A stretch of 6,532 nt of DNA, taken from an uncultured Pelagibacteraceae bacterium (GTDB lineage: Bacteria > Pseudomonadota > Alphaproteobacteria > Pelagibacterales > AG-422-B15). A program made the translations under genes and the position numbers. Where the stretch lies: the NCBI GenBank assembly GCA_902527075.1, contig CABZNM010000021.1, positions 1 through 6,532 of the forward strand. The letters run 5' to 3'. Positions 1-6,293 of the stretch are shown in pieces; within the stretch, counting starts at the first letter, position 1, and every line of letters begins with the position of its first letter. The notes beneath the pieces were generated by a model. It searched no databases, was not told where the DNA came from, and saw only the letters and a list, made by a program, of their open reading frames with translations.

Positions 1-365
1 TTTTTTGAAAATAAGGACATCTTGTTATGAAATTCAACGTACCTATCTGCATCTGGCTCAGAAAAAGTTGCAATAGATTTGTGATCAATATGTTGATTAC
101 CGGTCAGTCTTATATGTTGACCAGTTTCAGATAATGCAATTGTATTTTTAGGTTTATATTTAACAGATAGACCACCTAATGCACTTACAACTTCATTACT
201 AAAGTTAGGAACACAGTTGACAATTTGATCATCCAAAAGACCTCCACAGGTGTTCCTTGCTTCGACTATGATTACTTTTTTATTCTTTTTTGCTAGAATA
301 TTTGCACAGACAAGACCGTTATGGCCGCCACCTATTACAATGACATCATAATCTGACTGACTCAT
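1..365 (-). CDS. FAD-dependent oxidoreductase, phytoene-desaturase/PYROXD2-like, 3' end beyond window
   Basis: Partial gene: the start codon is at 365-363 and 121 residues can be read before the left edge; the C-terminal three quarters are missing. The N-terminus begins MSQSDYDVIVIGGGHNGL, a Rossmann dinucleotide-binding fold with GxGxxG at residues 12-17, an acidic strand end at E35 (VIIVEAR) and the following GG at 41-42, as in FAD-binding amine oxidase/CrtI-like flavoproteins. GHNGL after the first strand is typical of the NAD(P)/FAD-dependent oxidoreductases related to human PYROXD2. The first 42 residues align with the upstream gene without gaps, so the two are paralogues. Its ATG shares one base with the upstream stop (TAATG), with AGGT at 380-377 as a possible but distant ribosome site, which suggests translational coupling. 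Substrate unknown. The family call is good; carotenoid desaturation should not be assumed. Confidence 0.85.
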   Translation of the reverse strand, partial: MSQSDYDVIVIGGGHNGLVCANILAKKNKKVIIVEARNTCGGLLDDQIVNCVPNFSNEVVSALGGLSVKYKPKNTIALSETGQHIRLTGNQHIDHKSIATFSEPDADRYVEFHNKMSLFSK

Positions 366-1993
366 TAATAATAGTTACCTGTTTGATGTATATTCATATC
401 TAAAAGAAGCTCTCGTGCTGCATTTGCACCAGGTGCTCCCATTACTCCACCACCAGGATGTGTTGAAGAACTACACATATACATATTTTTTAAAGGCGTT
501 CTGTACTGGGCATATCCAGTTACAGGTCTATTGAACATGAGTTGATCCATAGTCAATTCGCCCTGAAATATATTACCTTCGGTTAGTCCAACTTCATTGT
601 GTAAGTCTAGCGGAGTCCTCACTTCATAGTGATTTATCAGGTCTTTAAAGTTTGGTGAGAATGCAGAAATACAATCAATTATATGTTTACCAAATGCTTG
701 CTTGCGCTCTTCGTTCCAACCTCCATTTGCTAAATTGAAAGGTACGTATTGAATAAATACTGACATGTAATGCTTACCAGGAGAAGCCATAGTAGGATCA
801 CTTTTTGAGGGTATACACATATCGACATAAGGATTTTTTGACCATTCCCCTCTCTTCCAATCATCGTAAGCGCCTTCCATTTCCTCTATGCTTTCAGTAA
901 AATGCATATCTCCACCCCCACCAGGATCTCCTTCAGGTATACTTGGGAAATCAGGCAATCCATCTAGTGCGATATTTAATTTACCTGAGGAGCCTCTAAT
1001 TTTAAAATTTTTTACTTTTTGAACAAAATCTGATGGAAGAGATTTTTCCTCAGTAATTGTGAGGAAAGTTCTTTTTACATCTAAATTGGAAACAATCTTC
1101 TTTGCGTAATATTCATCACCATTTGTCGTTGCGACTCCAATTGCTTTACCATTCTTGATGATAACATTTGCTACTTGATTATTTGGTTTCACGTCGCCAC
1201 CATGAGCTTTAAGACAACCTGTCATTGCTTTAGTAATTGAACCCATGCCGCCCCTTGAATAACCCCATGAACCTACGGATCCATCAACTTCCCCCATGTA
1301 ATGGTGAAGCAACACATATGCAGATCCTGGTGAACAAGGTCCAAGTGCAGTCCCAATTATTGCACTTCCAGCTAAATGAGCTTTAGTGATATCACTTTCA
1401 AAATATTCATCTAAATAGTCTCTGATACTCATTGTGTAAAAACGTATCGTATCGTAAATTTCTTTCTCACCTAAGCCACCGAGCTCATCCTTTGCAGCAA
1501 AATATTTCGCAAATTCAAGTGCACCAAAAATATTTTTTGGTTTAAAAGAAGTTAAATCTGGAGGTGTCATCTTTAATAATGGTTTAATTATTTTGCATTG
1601 TCTGAGTACATCACGGCTGTATCTTTCGTAAGCCTCTGCATCTTTATGCGAATGTCGTCTAATAGATTTAATTGTCATATCATGATCATGATAATGGGCA
1701 TAATAATCACCATTTCGCATCATAGTTGCGCTACCCTCGTATGGGATAACCTGAAGTCCATATTTGTATAACTCTAGGTCTCTCATAATCTCTGGTCTCA
1801 AAAGACTACAAACATATGAGCAATTAGAATACTTCCAGCCAGGAAATAATTCTCTACTTACTGCTGCTCCACCGATCCATTCGTTTTTTTCAAGAACAAG
1901 AACATCAAGACCTGCCTTTGCTATATAACTTGCAGCAGTTAAACCATTGTGCCCTGCACCAATTACGATTACATCATGTGAATTTTTGCCCAT
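365..1993 (-). CDS. FAD-dependent oxidoreductase, phytoene-desaturase/PYROXD2-like (complete)
   Basis: A complete 542-residue flavoprotein, close to the usual length of PYROXD2-like/CrtI-type oxidoreductases. At the N-terminus, VIVIGAGHNGL places GxGxxG at residues 12-17, the ribose-binding acid is E35 (VLVLEK) and GG follows at 41-42: the FAD ADP-binding motif. Near the C-terminus, THPGGGVMGAPGANAA (511-526) matches the second FAD-contacting signature of the phytoene desaturase family. No signal peptide or membrane segment is evident, so it is probably cytoplasmic. The ATG at 1993 has AGAGA about 5 bases upstream. It is first in a two-gene minus-strand unit with a second paralogue, and is divergent from a TetR-type regulator across a 100-base gap with a strong operator-like palindrome, so it is probably controlled by that regulator. 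Family members are often annotated as phytoene dehydrogenases, but no other carotenoid gene is visible here, so the substrate remains unknown. Confidence 0.9.
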   Translation of the reverse strand: MGKNSHDVIVIGAGHNGLTAASYIAKAGLDVLVLEKNEWIGGAAVSRELFPGWKYSNCSYVCSLLRPEIMRDLELYKYGLQVIPYEGSATMMRNGDYYAHYHDHDMTIKSIRRHSHKDAEAYERYSRDVLRQCKIIKPLLKMTPPDLTSFKPKNIFGALEFAKYFAAKDELGGLGEKEIYDTIRFYTMSIRDYLDEYFESDITKAHLAGSAIIGTALGPCSPGSAYVLLHHYMGEVDGSVGSWGYSRGGMGSITKAMTGCLKAHGGDVKPNNQVANVIIKNGKAIGVATTNGDEYYAKKIVSNLDVKRTFLTITEEKSLPSDFVQKVKNFKIRGSSGKLNIALDGLPDFPSIPEGDPGGGGDMHFTESIEEMEGAYDDWKRGEWSKNPYVDMCIPSKSDPTMASPGKHYMSVFIQYVPFNLANGGWNEERKQAFGKHIIDCISAFSPNFKDLINHYEVRTPLDLHNEVGLTEGNIFQGELTMDQLMFNRPVTGYAQYRTPLKNMYMCSSSTHPGGGVMGAPGANAARELLLDMNIHQTGNYY

Positions 1994-2021
1994 AAATCTC
2001 TAAATATTTGAAACAACATAT

Positions 2022-2049
2022 ATGATATCCATATTGAATGATTATTCAA
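2022..2049 (-). promoter_or_regulatory. Predicted promoter of the oxidoreductase pair
   Basis: On the minus strand, TTGAAT (2049-2044) is followed after 16 bases by TATCAT (2027-2022), a fair sigma-70-like pair. Transcription would start near 2015, leaving a leader of about 20 bases before the ATG at 1993. The -35 box lies inside the right arm of the palindrome. In such AT-rich DNA chance matches are common; position and overlap with the operator are the main support. Confidence 0.5.
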
Positions 2050-2051
2050 TA
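2032..2051. promoter_or_regulatory. Inverted-repeat operator, probable site of the divergent TetR-family regulator
   Basis: TATTGAAT-GATT-ATTCAATA is a perfect 8+8 bp inverted repeat with a 4-base centre, lying between the divergent oxidoreductase and regulator genes. Dyads of this size between a TetR-family gene and its divergent neighbour are the usual binding sites of these dimeric repressors. The arms (ATTGAA/TTCAAT) resemble, from memory, the inverted repeats described for BetI boxes, and the adjacent regulator is BetI-like. It is not followed by a T-run, so it is not a terminator. Both putative divergent -35 boxes fall within it, so binding should repress both directions. Confidence 0.7.
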
Positions 2052-2063
2052 CAAAACTATCTT
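2034..2063 (+). promoter_or_regulatory. Predicted promoter of the regulator-transporter operon
   Basis: On the plus strand, TTGAAT (2034-2039) lies 18 bases before TATCTT (2058-2063), giving a start near 2070 and a short leader to the ATG at 2094. The -35 box is inside the left arm of the palindrome, mirroring the minus-strand promoter, which suggests autorepression by the encoded regulator. TATATT at 2079-2084 is an alternative -10 element but would make the message nearly leaderless. Confidence 0.45.
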
Positions 2064-2093
2064 TGTTGTTAAAGATTGTATATTGTTTTCTTG

Positions 2094-2738
2094 ATGATAG
2101 TGGCCCCAAAAAAAAGCAGCCAAATTATTGAAGCTAACGATCAAAGCTCATCAAATCATTTGAAATTGATTAATGCAACCATTGAGACTATTGCTGCAAG
2201 AGGATTAGCTGATACAACAATTGCTCATGTCGCAAAAGAAGCTGGGGTATCTCAAGGTTACGCTAATTTTAAATTTAAATCTAAGGAAAATCTCTTATTA
2301 AGTTCACTTCAGTATTTATCAGATGAATATAAAAGTTCATGGCAGTCAATTTTTGAGGAAAAAAATTTAGATCCTATAGATCGTATATTAAGAATTTTGG
2401 ATAATGATTTCAGCGACAAAATCGCTAACAGAAATAAAATTTCTGTATGGGTTGCCTTTTACAGTGAAGTAAAATTCAGGCCTTCATATCTAAACATTTG
2501 TCAGCATCAAGATGAAATATATTCAAATCAAATGGAAAAATTAATCAAAAAGTTGAACCAACTTACTAAACAAACAATTTTCACACCAAAAGAGATAAGT
2601 GAGTCTTATCACTCCTTGGTTGACGGTCTTTGGCAAAGAATACTTTTTGATCCAAAAATTTACACTAATCAATTCTGTAGAAACATAGTGCTAAAGTATT
2701 TCAAAAGTATTTATATAAATGAAAAAAGATTTTCATGA
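2094..2738 (+). CDS. TetR-family transcriptional regulator, BetI-like
   Basis: A 214-residue DNA-binding regulator, normal for TetR proteins. The N-terminal helix-turn-helix spans about residues 42-61 (TIAHVAKEAGVSQGYANF), followed by FKSKENLL (61-68), the TetR signature region. The C-terminal half resembles BetI (TetR_C_6-type): an ISVWVAFYSEV segment in the middle and DGLWQR at 177-182, matching the DGLWLR of BetI proteins. BetI represses choline-to-betaine genes, but no bet genes are visible here, so the inducer is unknown. I chose the ATG at 2094; an in-frame TTG at 2076 would add six hydrophobic residues not expected in the family. No good ribosome site precedes either. It is the first gene of the plus-strand run, overlaps the transporter by 4 bases, and sits beside a palindrome that is probably its own operator. 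Confidence 0.88.
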   Translation: MIVAPKKSSQIIEANDQSSSNHLKLINATIETIAARGLADTTIAHVAKEAGVSQGYANFKFKSKENLLLSSLQYLSDEYKSSWQSIFEEKNLDPIDRILRILDNDFSDKIANRNKISVWVAFYSEVKFRPSYLNICQHQDEIYSNQMEKLIKKLNQLTKQTIFTPKEISESYHSLVDGLWQRILFDPKIYTNQFCRNIVLKYFKSIYINEKRFS

Positions 2739-3892
2739 CAAGTACGGTCCAATCGTTTTTAGGTAATAATTATAAAACATATATTGTATTATTCCTATGT
2801 GCTTTAATTATAGGAATTAAACTTGGAACCTTAATACCTCTTCTTTCTTTGATTTTAGAGTCTCGGGGTTATAGCAATACTGAAATTGGTTTTAATGTTG
2901 TAGCTCAACCTCTCGCTGTAATATTGTTTGTTAGAGTTACACCTATAATTATTCATAAAATTGGTTTAGCTAAATCTATAATTATTGCGCAAATTTTTAC
3001 GATAATTCTTTATTTTACATTTCCAGTTTTTGACACTTTAACGTCATGGTTTGTTATTAGATTTATAATTGGTTTTGCTGGAGCTTTAGCCTGGAATGCA
3101 TTCGATACATGGATGTTATCAATGGCAGATGACACTAATCGTGGAAAAATTGTAACCATATATAATACAGTTTTTGTTACGGGTTTTGCACTTGGGCCGA
3201 TGGTTTTGTATATAACTGGAATTGATGGCTGGTTGCCATTTATTGTAATCTCAGCCCTTTCTTTTATAGCAATTATTCCATTAGTTACTCTTGAAATTGA
3301 TGATCCAGAACTCCCAGAAAAAAAAACTTTACCAGTTTTAGCAACAATCATCACAGCTCCCACAATATTTGGAGCTGCGATATTATGTGGATTAGATGAT
3401 GTAATGTTTGTTTCTTTTTTTCCAATCTTTATGATCAAGAACCAATTTGCTCAGGAGATAGCTCTTCAATATGTGACAATCACTCTAGTTGGTGGAGTAA
3501 TGTGTCAACCCCTTATTGGAGTGATGCTTGATAGATTTAATAAACGTATTCTCATGAACTTAGCTGTTATCATAACTTTTATTTGTCCAATAGTTTTCTC
3601 ATTTTACTTAGATAATTTTTATGTCATGGCAGTAAGTTGTTTTATTTGGGGTGGGGCTGCAAGTGGTTTATTTTCCATTTCCCTTACAATGTTAGGAGAA
3701 AGATATAGCGCATCGCAAGTCGCTGGAGCAACAGCTATACTAGTCATGGTTTTTGAATGTGGCTCTTTAGCGGGTCCTGTAGTTGGTGGAAGAATTATGG
3801 ATATGTTTGGCCCAATGGGCTTTATATATACAATTACTTCATTTACTTTTTTATTTTTGTTAATATCTATTTATAGAACTATCAAGAGGTAA
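2735..3892 (+). CDS. MFS transporter, substrate unknown
   Basis: A 385-residue inner-membrane protein made almost entirely of hydrophobic stretches separated by short polar loops, consistent with about 12 transmembrane helices in two six-helix halves and the usual length of a small major facilitator superfamily carrier. The loop motif G262-VMLDRFNK-R271 in the second half matches MFS motif A (GxxxDRxxxR) between helices 8 and 9; the corresponding loop in the first half (VTPIIIHKIGLAKS) is degenerate. The N-terminus (GTLIPLLSLILESRGYSNTEIG) recalls YcaD-like exporters, but this subfamily call is tentative. Its ATG overlaps the regulator's stop (ATGA), so the two are translationally coupled and probably share control. 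It may export or import the compound sensed by the regulator, or a substrate or product of the divergent oxidoreductases; this is inference. Confidence 0.9.
   Translation: MTSTVQSFLGNNYKTYIVLFLCALIIGIKLGTLIPLLSLILESRGYSNTEIGFNVVAQPLAVILFVRVTPIIIHKIGLAKSIIIAQIFTIILYFTFPVFDTLTSWFVIRFIIGFAGALAWNAFDTWMLSMADDTNRGKIVTIYNTVFVTGFALGPMVLYITGIDGWLPFIVISALSFIAIIPLVTLEIDDPELPEKKTLPVLATIITAPTIFGAAILCGLDDVMFVSFFPIFMIKNQFAQEIALQYVTITLVGGVMCQPLIGVMLDRFNKRILMNLAVIITFICPIVFSFYLDNFYVMAVSCFIWGGAASGLFSISLTMLGERYSASQVAGATAILVMVFECGSLAGPVVGGRIMDMFGPMGFIYTITSFTFLFLLISIYRTIKR
3884..3889 (+). promoter_or_regulatory. Ribosome binding site fixing the TTG start of the acetyltransferase
   Basis: AAGAGG lies 6 bases upstream of the TTG at 3896, inside the last two codons of the transporter. 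It is the best Shine-Dalgarno sequence in the window and supports a TTG start just after the transporter stop. Confidence 0.7.
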
Positions 3893-3895
3893 GAA

Positions 3896-4357
3896 TTGTC
3901 AGATCATATCGTATTAAAAAAAGCTACTTCTAATGATGCTGATAAAATTGGAGAAGTGTTTGATTTATACAGACAATTCTACAAAAAAGTATCTGATGTA
4001 GAGATATGTAAAAAATATATTAAAGAAAGACTTGATAATAATGAAGCAGACATTTTTTTTCTTGAAAAAAGCAACGATTGTATCGGGCTTGTTCAACTTT
4101 ATACGACATTTGACTCATTAGAATTATCAAAAAAAATAGTTTTATATGATCTATATGTTAAATCTGAATTTAGAACACAGGGATTAGGTAAAAAATTAAT
4201 GTCTGCAGCTCTAGAGTTTGCAAAAAAAAATAAAATATCTGGTATTGAGTTATCAACTGAAAAAAACAACACTACTGCACAAAGCCTCTACGAGGGATTG
4301 GGGTACGAGCGAGATAAAGATTTTTATAATTATTACCTTTCTATTACTAATGACTAA
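3896..4357 (+). CDS. GNAT-family N-acetyltransferase
   Basis: A 153-residue single-domain protein, the typical size for GNAT enzymes, which transfer an acetyl group from acetyl-CoA to an amine on a small molecule or protein. The strand LYDLYVKSEFR leads into R93-TQGLGK99, the pyrophosphate-binding Q/RxxGxG/A loop of motif A. The C-terminal NNTTAQSLYEGLGYE (124-138) is motif B, with Y132 at the usual general-acid position and the common GNAT ending at G136-Y137. No signal peptide. It starts at TTG 3896, three bases after the transporter stop, behind a good ribosome site, and its last 8 bases overlap the start of rsfS. Its acceptor is unknown. Lying between a transporter and ribosome-related genes, it could serve detoxification or act on a protein; nothing in the sequence decides this. 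Confidence 0.88.
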   Translation: MSDHIVLKKATSNDADKIGEVFDLYRQFYKKVSDVEICKKYIKERLDNNEADIFFLEKSNDCIGLVQLYTTFDSLELSKKIVLYDLYVKSEFRTQGLGKKLMSAALEFAKKNKISGIELSTEKNNTTAQSLYEGLGYERDKDFYNYYLSITND

Positions 4358-4673
4358 ACTCGTTGAAAAAATATTAGTTGAGTTAGAGGATAACAAGGCA
4401 TTAGATATCGTATCAATAAATGTGTCAGAGAAAACATCGCTTACCGATTACTTGATTTTTGCAACCGGCACATCGAACAGGCACATTGGATCCATTTCTG
4501 AGGCAATTAGCCAAAAATTAAAGAAACTCAATATAGCACTGCCATCAATTGAGGGTAAAAATGACAGTGGCTGGATAGTTATCGATGGTGGAGACGTGAT
4601 AGTTCATCTTTTTAAAGATGAAATTAGGAAGTTTTATAATTTAGAGAACATGTGGTCAGCTGAAATTCAATGA
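4350..4673 (+). CDS. rsfS: Ribosome silencing factor RsfS (YbeB/Iojap family)
   Basis: A 107-residue cytoplasmic protein, the common length for RsfS. Family hallmarks are clear: TDYLIFATGTSNRHIGSI (32-49) corresponds to the conserved aDyfviatGtS segment, and the second half contains EGKNDSGWIVIDGGDVIVHLF followed by RKFYNLENMW, the VHvF...R.fY.LE.LW signature. RsfS binds ribosomal protein uL14 on the 50S subunit and blocks subunit joining when nutrients are scarce. I start it at ATG 4350: a longer open frame reaching a TTG at 4218 would add 44 residues lying inside the acetyltransferase and unlike the family. The start overlaps the acetyltransferase stop by 8 bases, suggesting translational coupling. 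rlmH follows after 12 bases, the usual partnership. nadD, often immediately upstream of rsfS, is absent here. Confidence 0.95.
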   Translation: MTKLVEKILVELEDNKALDIVSINVSEKTSLTDYLIFATGTSNRHIGSISEAISQKLKKLNIALPSIEGKNDSGWIVIDGGDVIVHLFKDEIRKFYNLENMWSAEIQ

Positions 4674-4685
4674 AAATAAAATTAT

Positions 4686-5126
4686 ATGAATATTGATTTA
4701 ATTTATCAAGATAAATTTAGATTTGATAATGAAAAACAGCTTTTTGAAAAGTATAAAGATAGAATAAAGGCTCTTAAAGAAAAGAAAATTTTTAATAATT
4801 TTAAAGAAGTTCATTGTTCTAACAAAAAAATTAGTGAAATACTAAAGAATAAAAAAAATTCTGATTTATTTATTTCATTGGATGAAACAGGTAAAACAGT
4901 TACAAGCAAAGAATTTTCTAATCTAATTTTTAACAATCATTTCAAAAAAATAGTTTTTTTTATTGGTGGTACGGACGGATTAACAGAGCAGACACTTAAT
5001 CAATCTGATCAAATCTTATCATTAAGTAAGATGACCTTTACCCATTCATTTGCAGCCATAATTTTATTAGAACAAATTTATAGATCTGCTACAATAAAAA
5101 TTAATCATCCATATCACAGAAATTAA
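4686..5126 (+). CDS. rlmH: 23S rRNA (pseudouridine1915-N3)-methyltransferase RlmH
   Basis: A 146-residue SPOUT-class methyltransferase, slightly shorter than the usual ~155. RlmH uses S-adenosylmethionine to methylate pseudouridine 1915 in helix 69 of 23S rRNA on the assembled 70S ribosome. Visible signatures are LDETGKTVTSKEF (the LdxxGk..sSeeFA stretch), I93-GGTDGL (SAM-binding knot), SKMTFTHSFA, LLEQIYRS (127-134) and the terminal HPYHR (141-145), all in family order. The extreme N-terminus (MNIDLIYQDKFRF) lacks the usual VGxlK start and is more diverged. The gene is visibly one of the most AT-rich in the window, with many Lys, Asn and Ile codons. It has no clear ribosome site, and ctpA begins one base after its stop. 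Confidence 0.95.
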   Translation: MNIDLIYQDKFRFDNEKQLFEKYKDRIKALKEKKIFNNFKEVHCSNKKISEILKNKKNSDLFISLDETGKTVTSKEFSNLIFNNHFKKIVFFIGGTDGLTEQTLNQSDQILSLSKMTFTHSFAAIILLEQIYRSATIKINHPYHRN

Positions 5127-5127
5127 C

Positions 5128-6285
5128 ATGCGACCCATAATTATAATATCCGTTTTTCTTATATCCTTGATTGCCTCTACATTTCTCTCAGCTAGCAATA
5201 AAGATCTTTATCAGAAATTAGATGTTTTTGGAGATGTTTTTGATATTATCAAAAAGAATTACGTTGAGGATGTTGATGATAAAAAAGTAATTGAATACGC
5301 TATCAATGGAATGCTTCAATCCTTAGATCCACACTCAGGATACATGAACACTGAAATTTTTGTTGAGATGCAGGAAGAGACCAGAGGTGAATTTGGTGGG
5401 TTAGGCATAGAGGTAACTATGGAAAATGGATATGTGAAAGTAATCTCACCTATTGATGACACTCCAGCTGCAAAAGCTGGCATTAGACCTGGAGACTATA
5501 TTACTCACATAGACGATACTGGTGTTTTAGGTCTATCTCTTCAAGATGCTGTCGAAATGCTCAGGGGACCGGTTGGTTCCAATATCATTATTACAATTGT
5601 CCGAATAGGTGAGGAAGATCCAATTGATCTAGAGATTAAAAGAGCAATCATTACTGTGAGAGCAGTGAGATTTAATAGAGAGGGTGATGTTGGATATATA
5701 CGATTAATTTCCTTTAGTGAACAAGCCAACAAGGGCATTAAAAATGCAGTCCAAAGTCTGACAAATGAAATTGGAGAGTCAAGTTTAGTTGGTTTCATTC
5801 TTGATCTCAGAAGTAATCCTGGTGGACTGTTAGATCAATCAGCAAAGGTAGCTGACAATTTCCTTGATACTGGAGAAATAGTTTCTATAAAAGGGAGGAA
5901 TAAAAAAGATATTTCTCGATTTAGCGCATCCAGAGGTGATATTACTGACGGAAAACCTATAATTGTTCTTATAAATCAGGGTTCCGCATCCGCTTCTGAA
6001 ATTGTTGCTGGTGCTCTTCAGGATCACAAAAGGGCGATAATTCTTGGAGAACAGTCTTATGGTAAAGGCTCAGTTCAAACTATTTTTCCGCTAAAAGACT
6101 CAAGCGCTATTAAAATGACAACAGCTCTGTATTTTACACCTTCAGGAGATTCTATACATGAAATTGGTATTACACCAGATATAGAAGTTGAGTTTATATA
6201 TGAAGATGAGAATCAAGAAGAAGTAAAAGACACCCAATTAGAATATGCTTTAAACTTATTATCTAATGAAATAAAAAAAGATTAA
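5128..6285 (+). CDS. ctpA: S41-family C-terminal processing peptidase (CtpA/Prc-type)
   Basis: A 385-residue exported serine protease, somewhat shorter than the ~430-450 aa of many alphaproteobacterial homologues. Residues 1-22 are a signal peptide (MRPIIIISVFLISLIASTFLSA); cleavage after A22 is plausible. It should act in the periplasm, trimming C-termini of envelope proteins and, by family analogy, regulating murein hydrolases. A short N-terminal helical region contains SLDPHSGYM, a family hallmark; the PDZ domain covers about 89-162 (FGGLGIEV ... RPGDYITHID); the S41 core follows, with DLRSNPGGLLDQ, GSASASEI and SYGKGSVQ. The catalytic dyad is S288 and K313, with Q317 at the third position; the Ser-Lys spacing of 25 equals that of E. 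coli Prc. The C-terminus ends soon after the core in an acidic tail. It begins one base after rlmH and is followed by rppH after 8 bases. Confidence 0.95.
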   Translation: MRPIIIISVFLISLIASTFLSASNKDLYQKLDVFGDVFDIIKKNYVEDVDDKKVIEYAINGMLQSLDPHSGYMNTEIFVEMQEETRGEFGGLGIEVTMENGYVKVISPIDDTPAAKAGIRPGDYITHIDDTGVLGLSLQDAVEMLRGPVGSNIIITIVRIGEEDPIDLEIKRAIITVRAVRFNREGDVGYIRLISFSEQANKGIKNAVQSLTNEIGESSLVGFILDLRSNPGGLLDQSAKVADNFLDTGEIVSIKGRNKKDISRFSASRGDITDGKPIIVLINQGSASASEIVAGALQDHKRAIILGEQSYGKGSVQTIFPLKDSSAIKMTTALYFTPSGDSIHEIGITPDIEVEFIYEDENQEEVKDTQLEYALNLLSNEIKKD

Positions 6286-6293
6286 GTTTAAAG

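Noticed and set aside
2032..2051. Palindrome as a transcription terminator
   Set aside because: It is AT-rich, has no following T-run and lies between divergent genes, where a terminator has no role; operator is the better reading.
2076..2093. TTG at 2076 as start of the TetR-family regulator
   Set aside because: It would add MYIVFL, unlike the family, with no spaced ribosome site; the ATG at 2094 is preferred, though its own ribosome site is also weak.
3010..3438. 142-codon open frame on the minus strand inside the transporter gene
   Set aside because: It lies wholly antisense to a clear MFS gene; its translation has no recognisable domain, and such mirror frames are common opposite hydrophobic, T-rich coding sequence.
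4110..4148. TTGACT inside the acetyltransferase as a -35 box for an rsfS promoter
   Set aside because: No acceptable -10 hexamer lies 16-18 bases downstream; the nearest TATA-like element (TATATG at 4143) is 27 bases away.
4222..4230. Run of nine A's in the acetyltransferase as a phase-variation or frameshift site
   Set aside because: The reading frame is intact across it and similar A runs are scattered throughout this AT-rich window; nothing singles it out.
4218..4349. Upstream extension of rsfS to a TTG at 4218
   Set aside because: The extra 44 residues lie inside the acetyltransferase in another frame and do not resemble RsfS; the ATG at 4350 gives the family's normal N-terminus.
5541..6027. 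Open frames of 85 and 62 codons on the minus strand inside ctpA
   Set aside because: They are antisense to the conserved PDZ and protease core of ctpA, with no motif or ribosome site.
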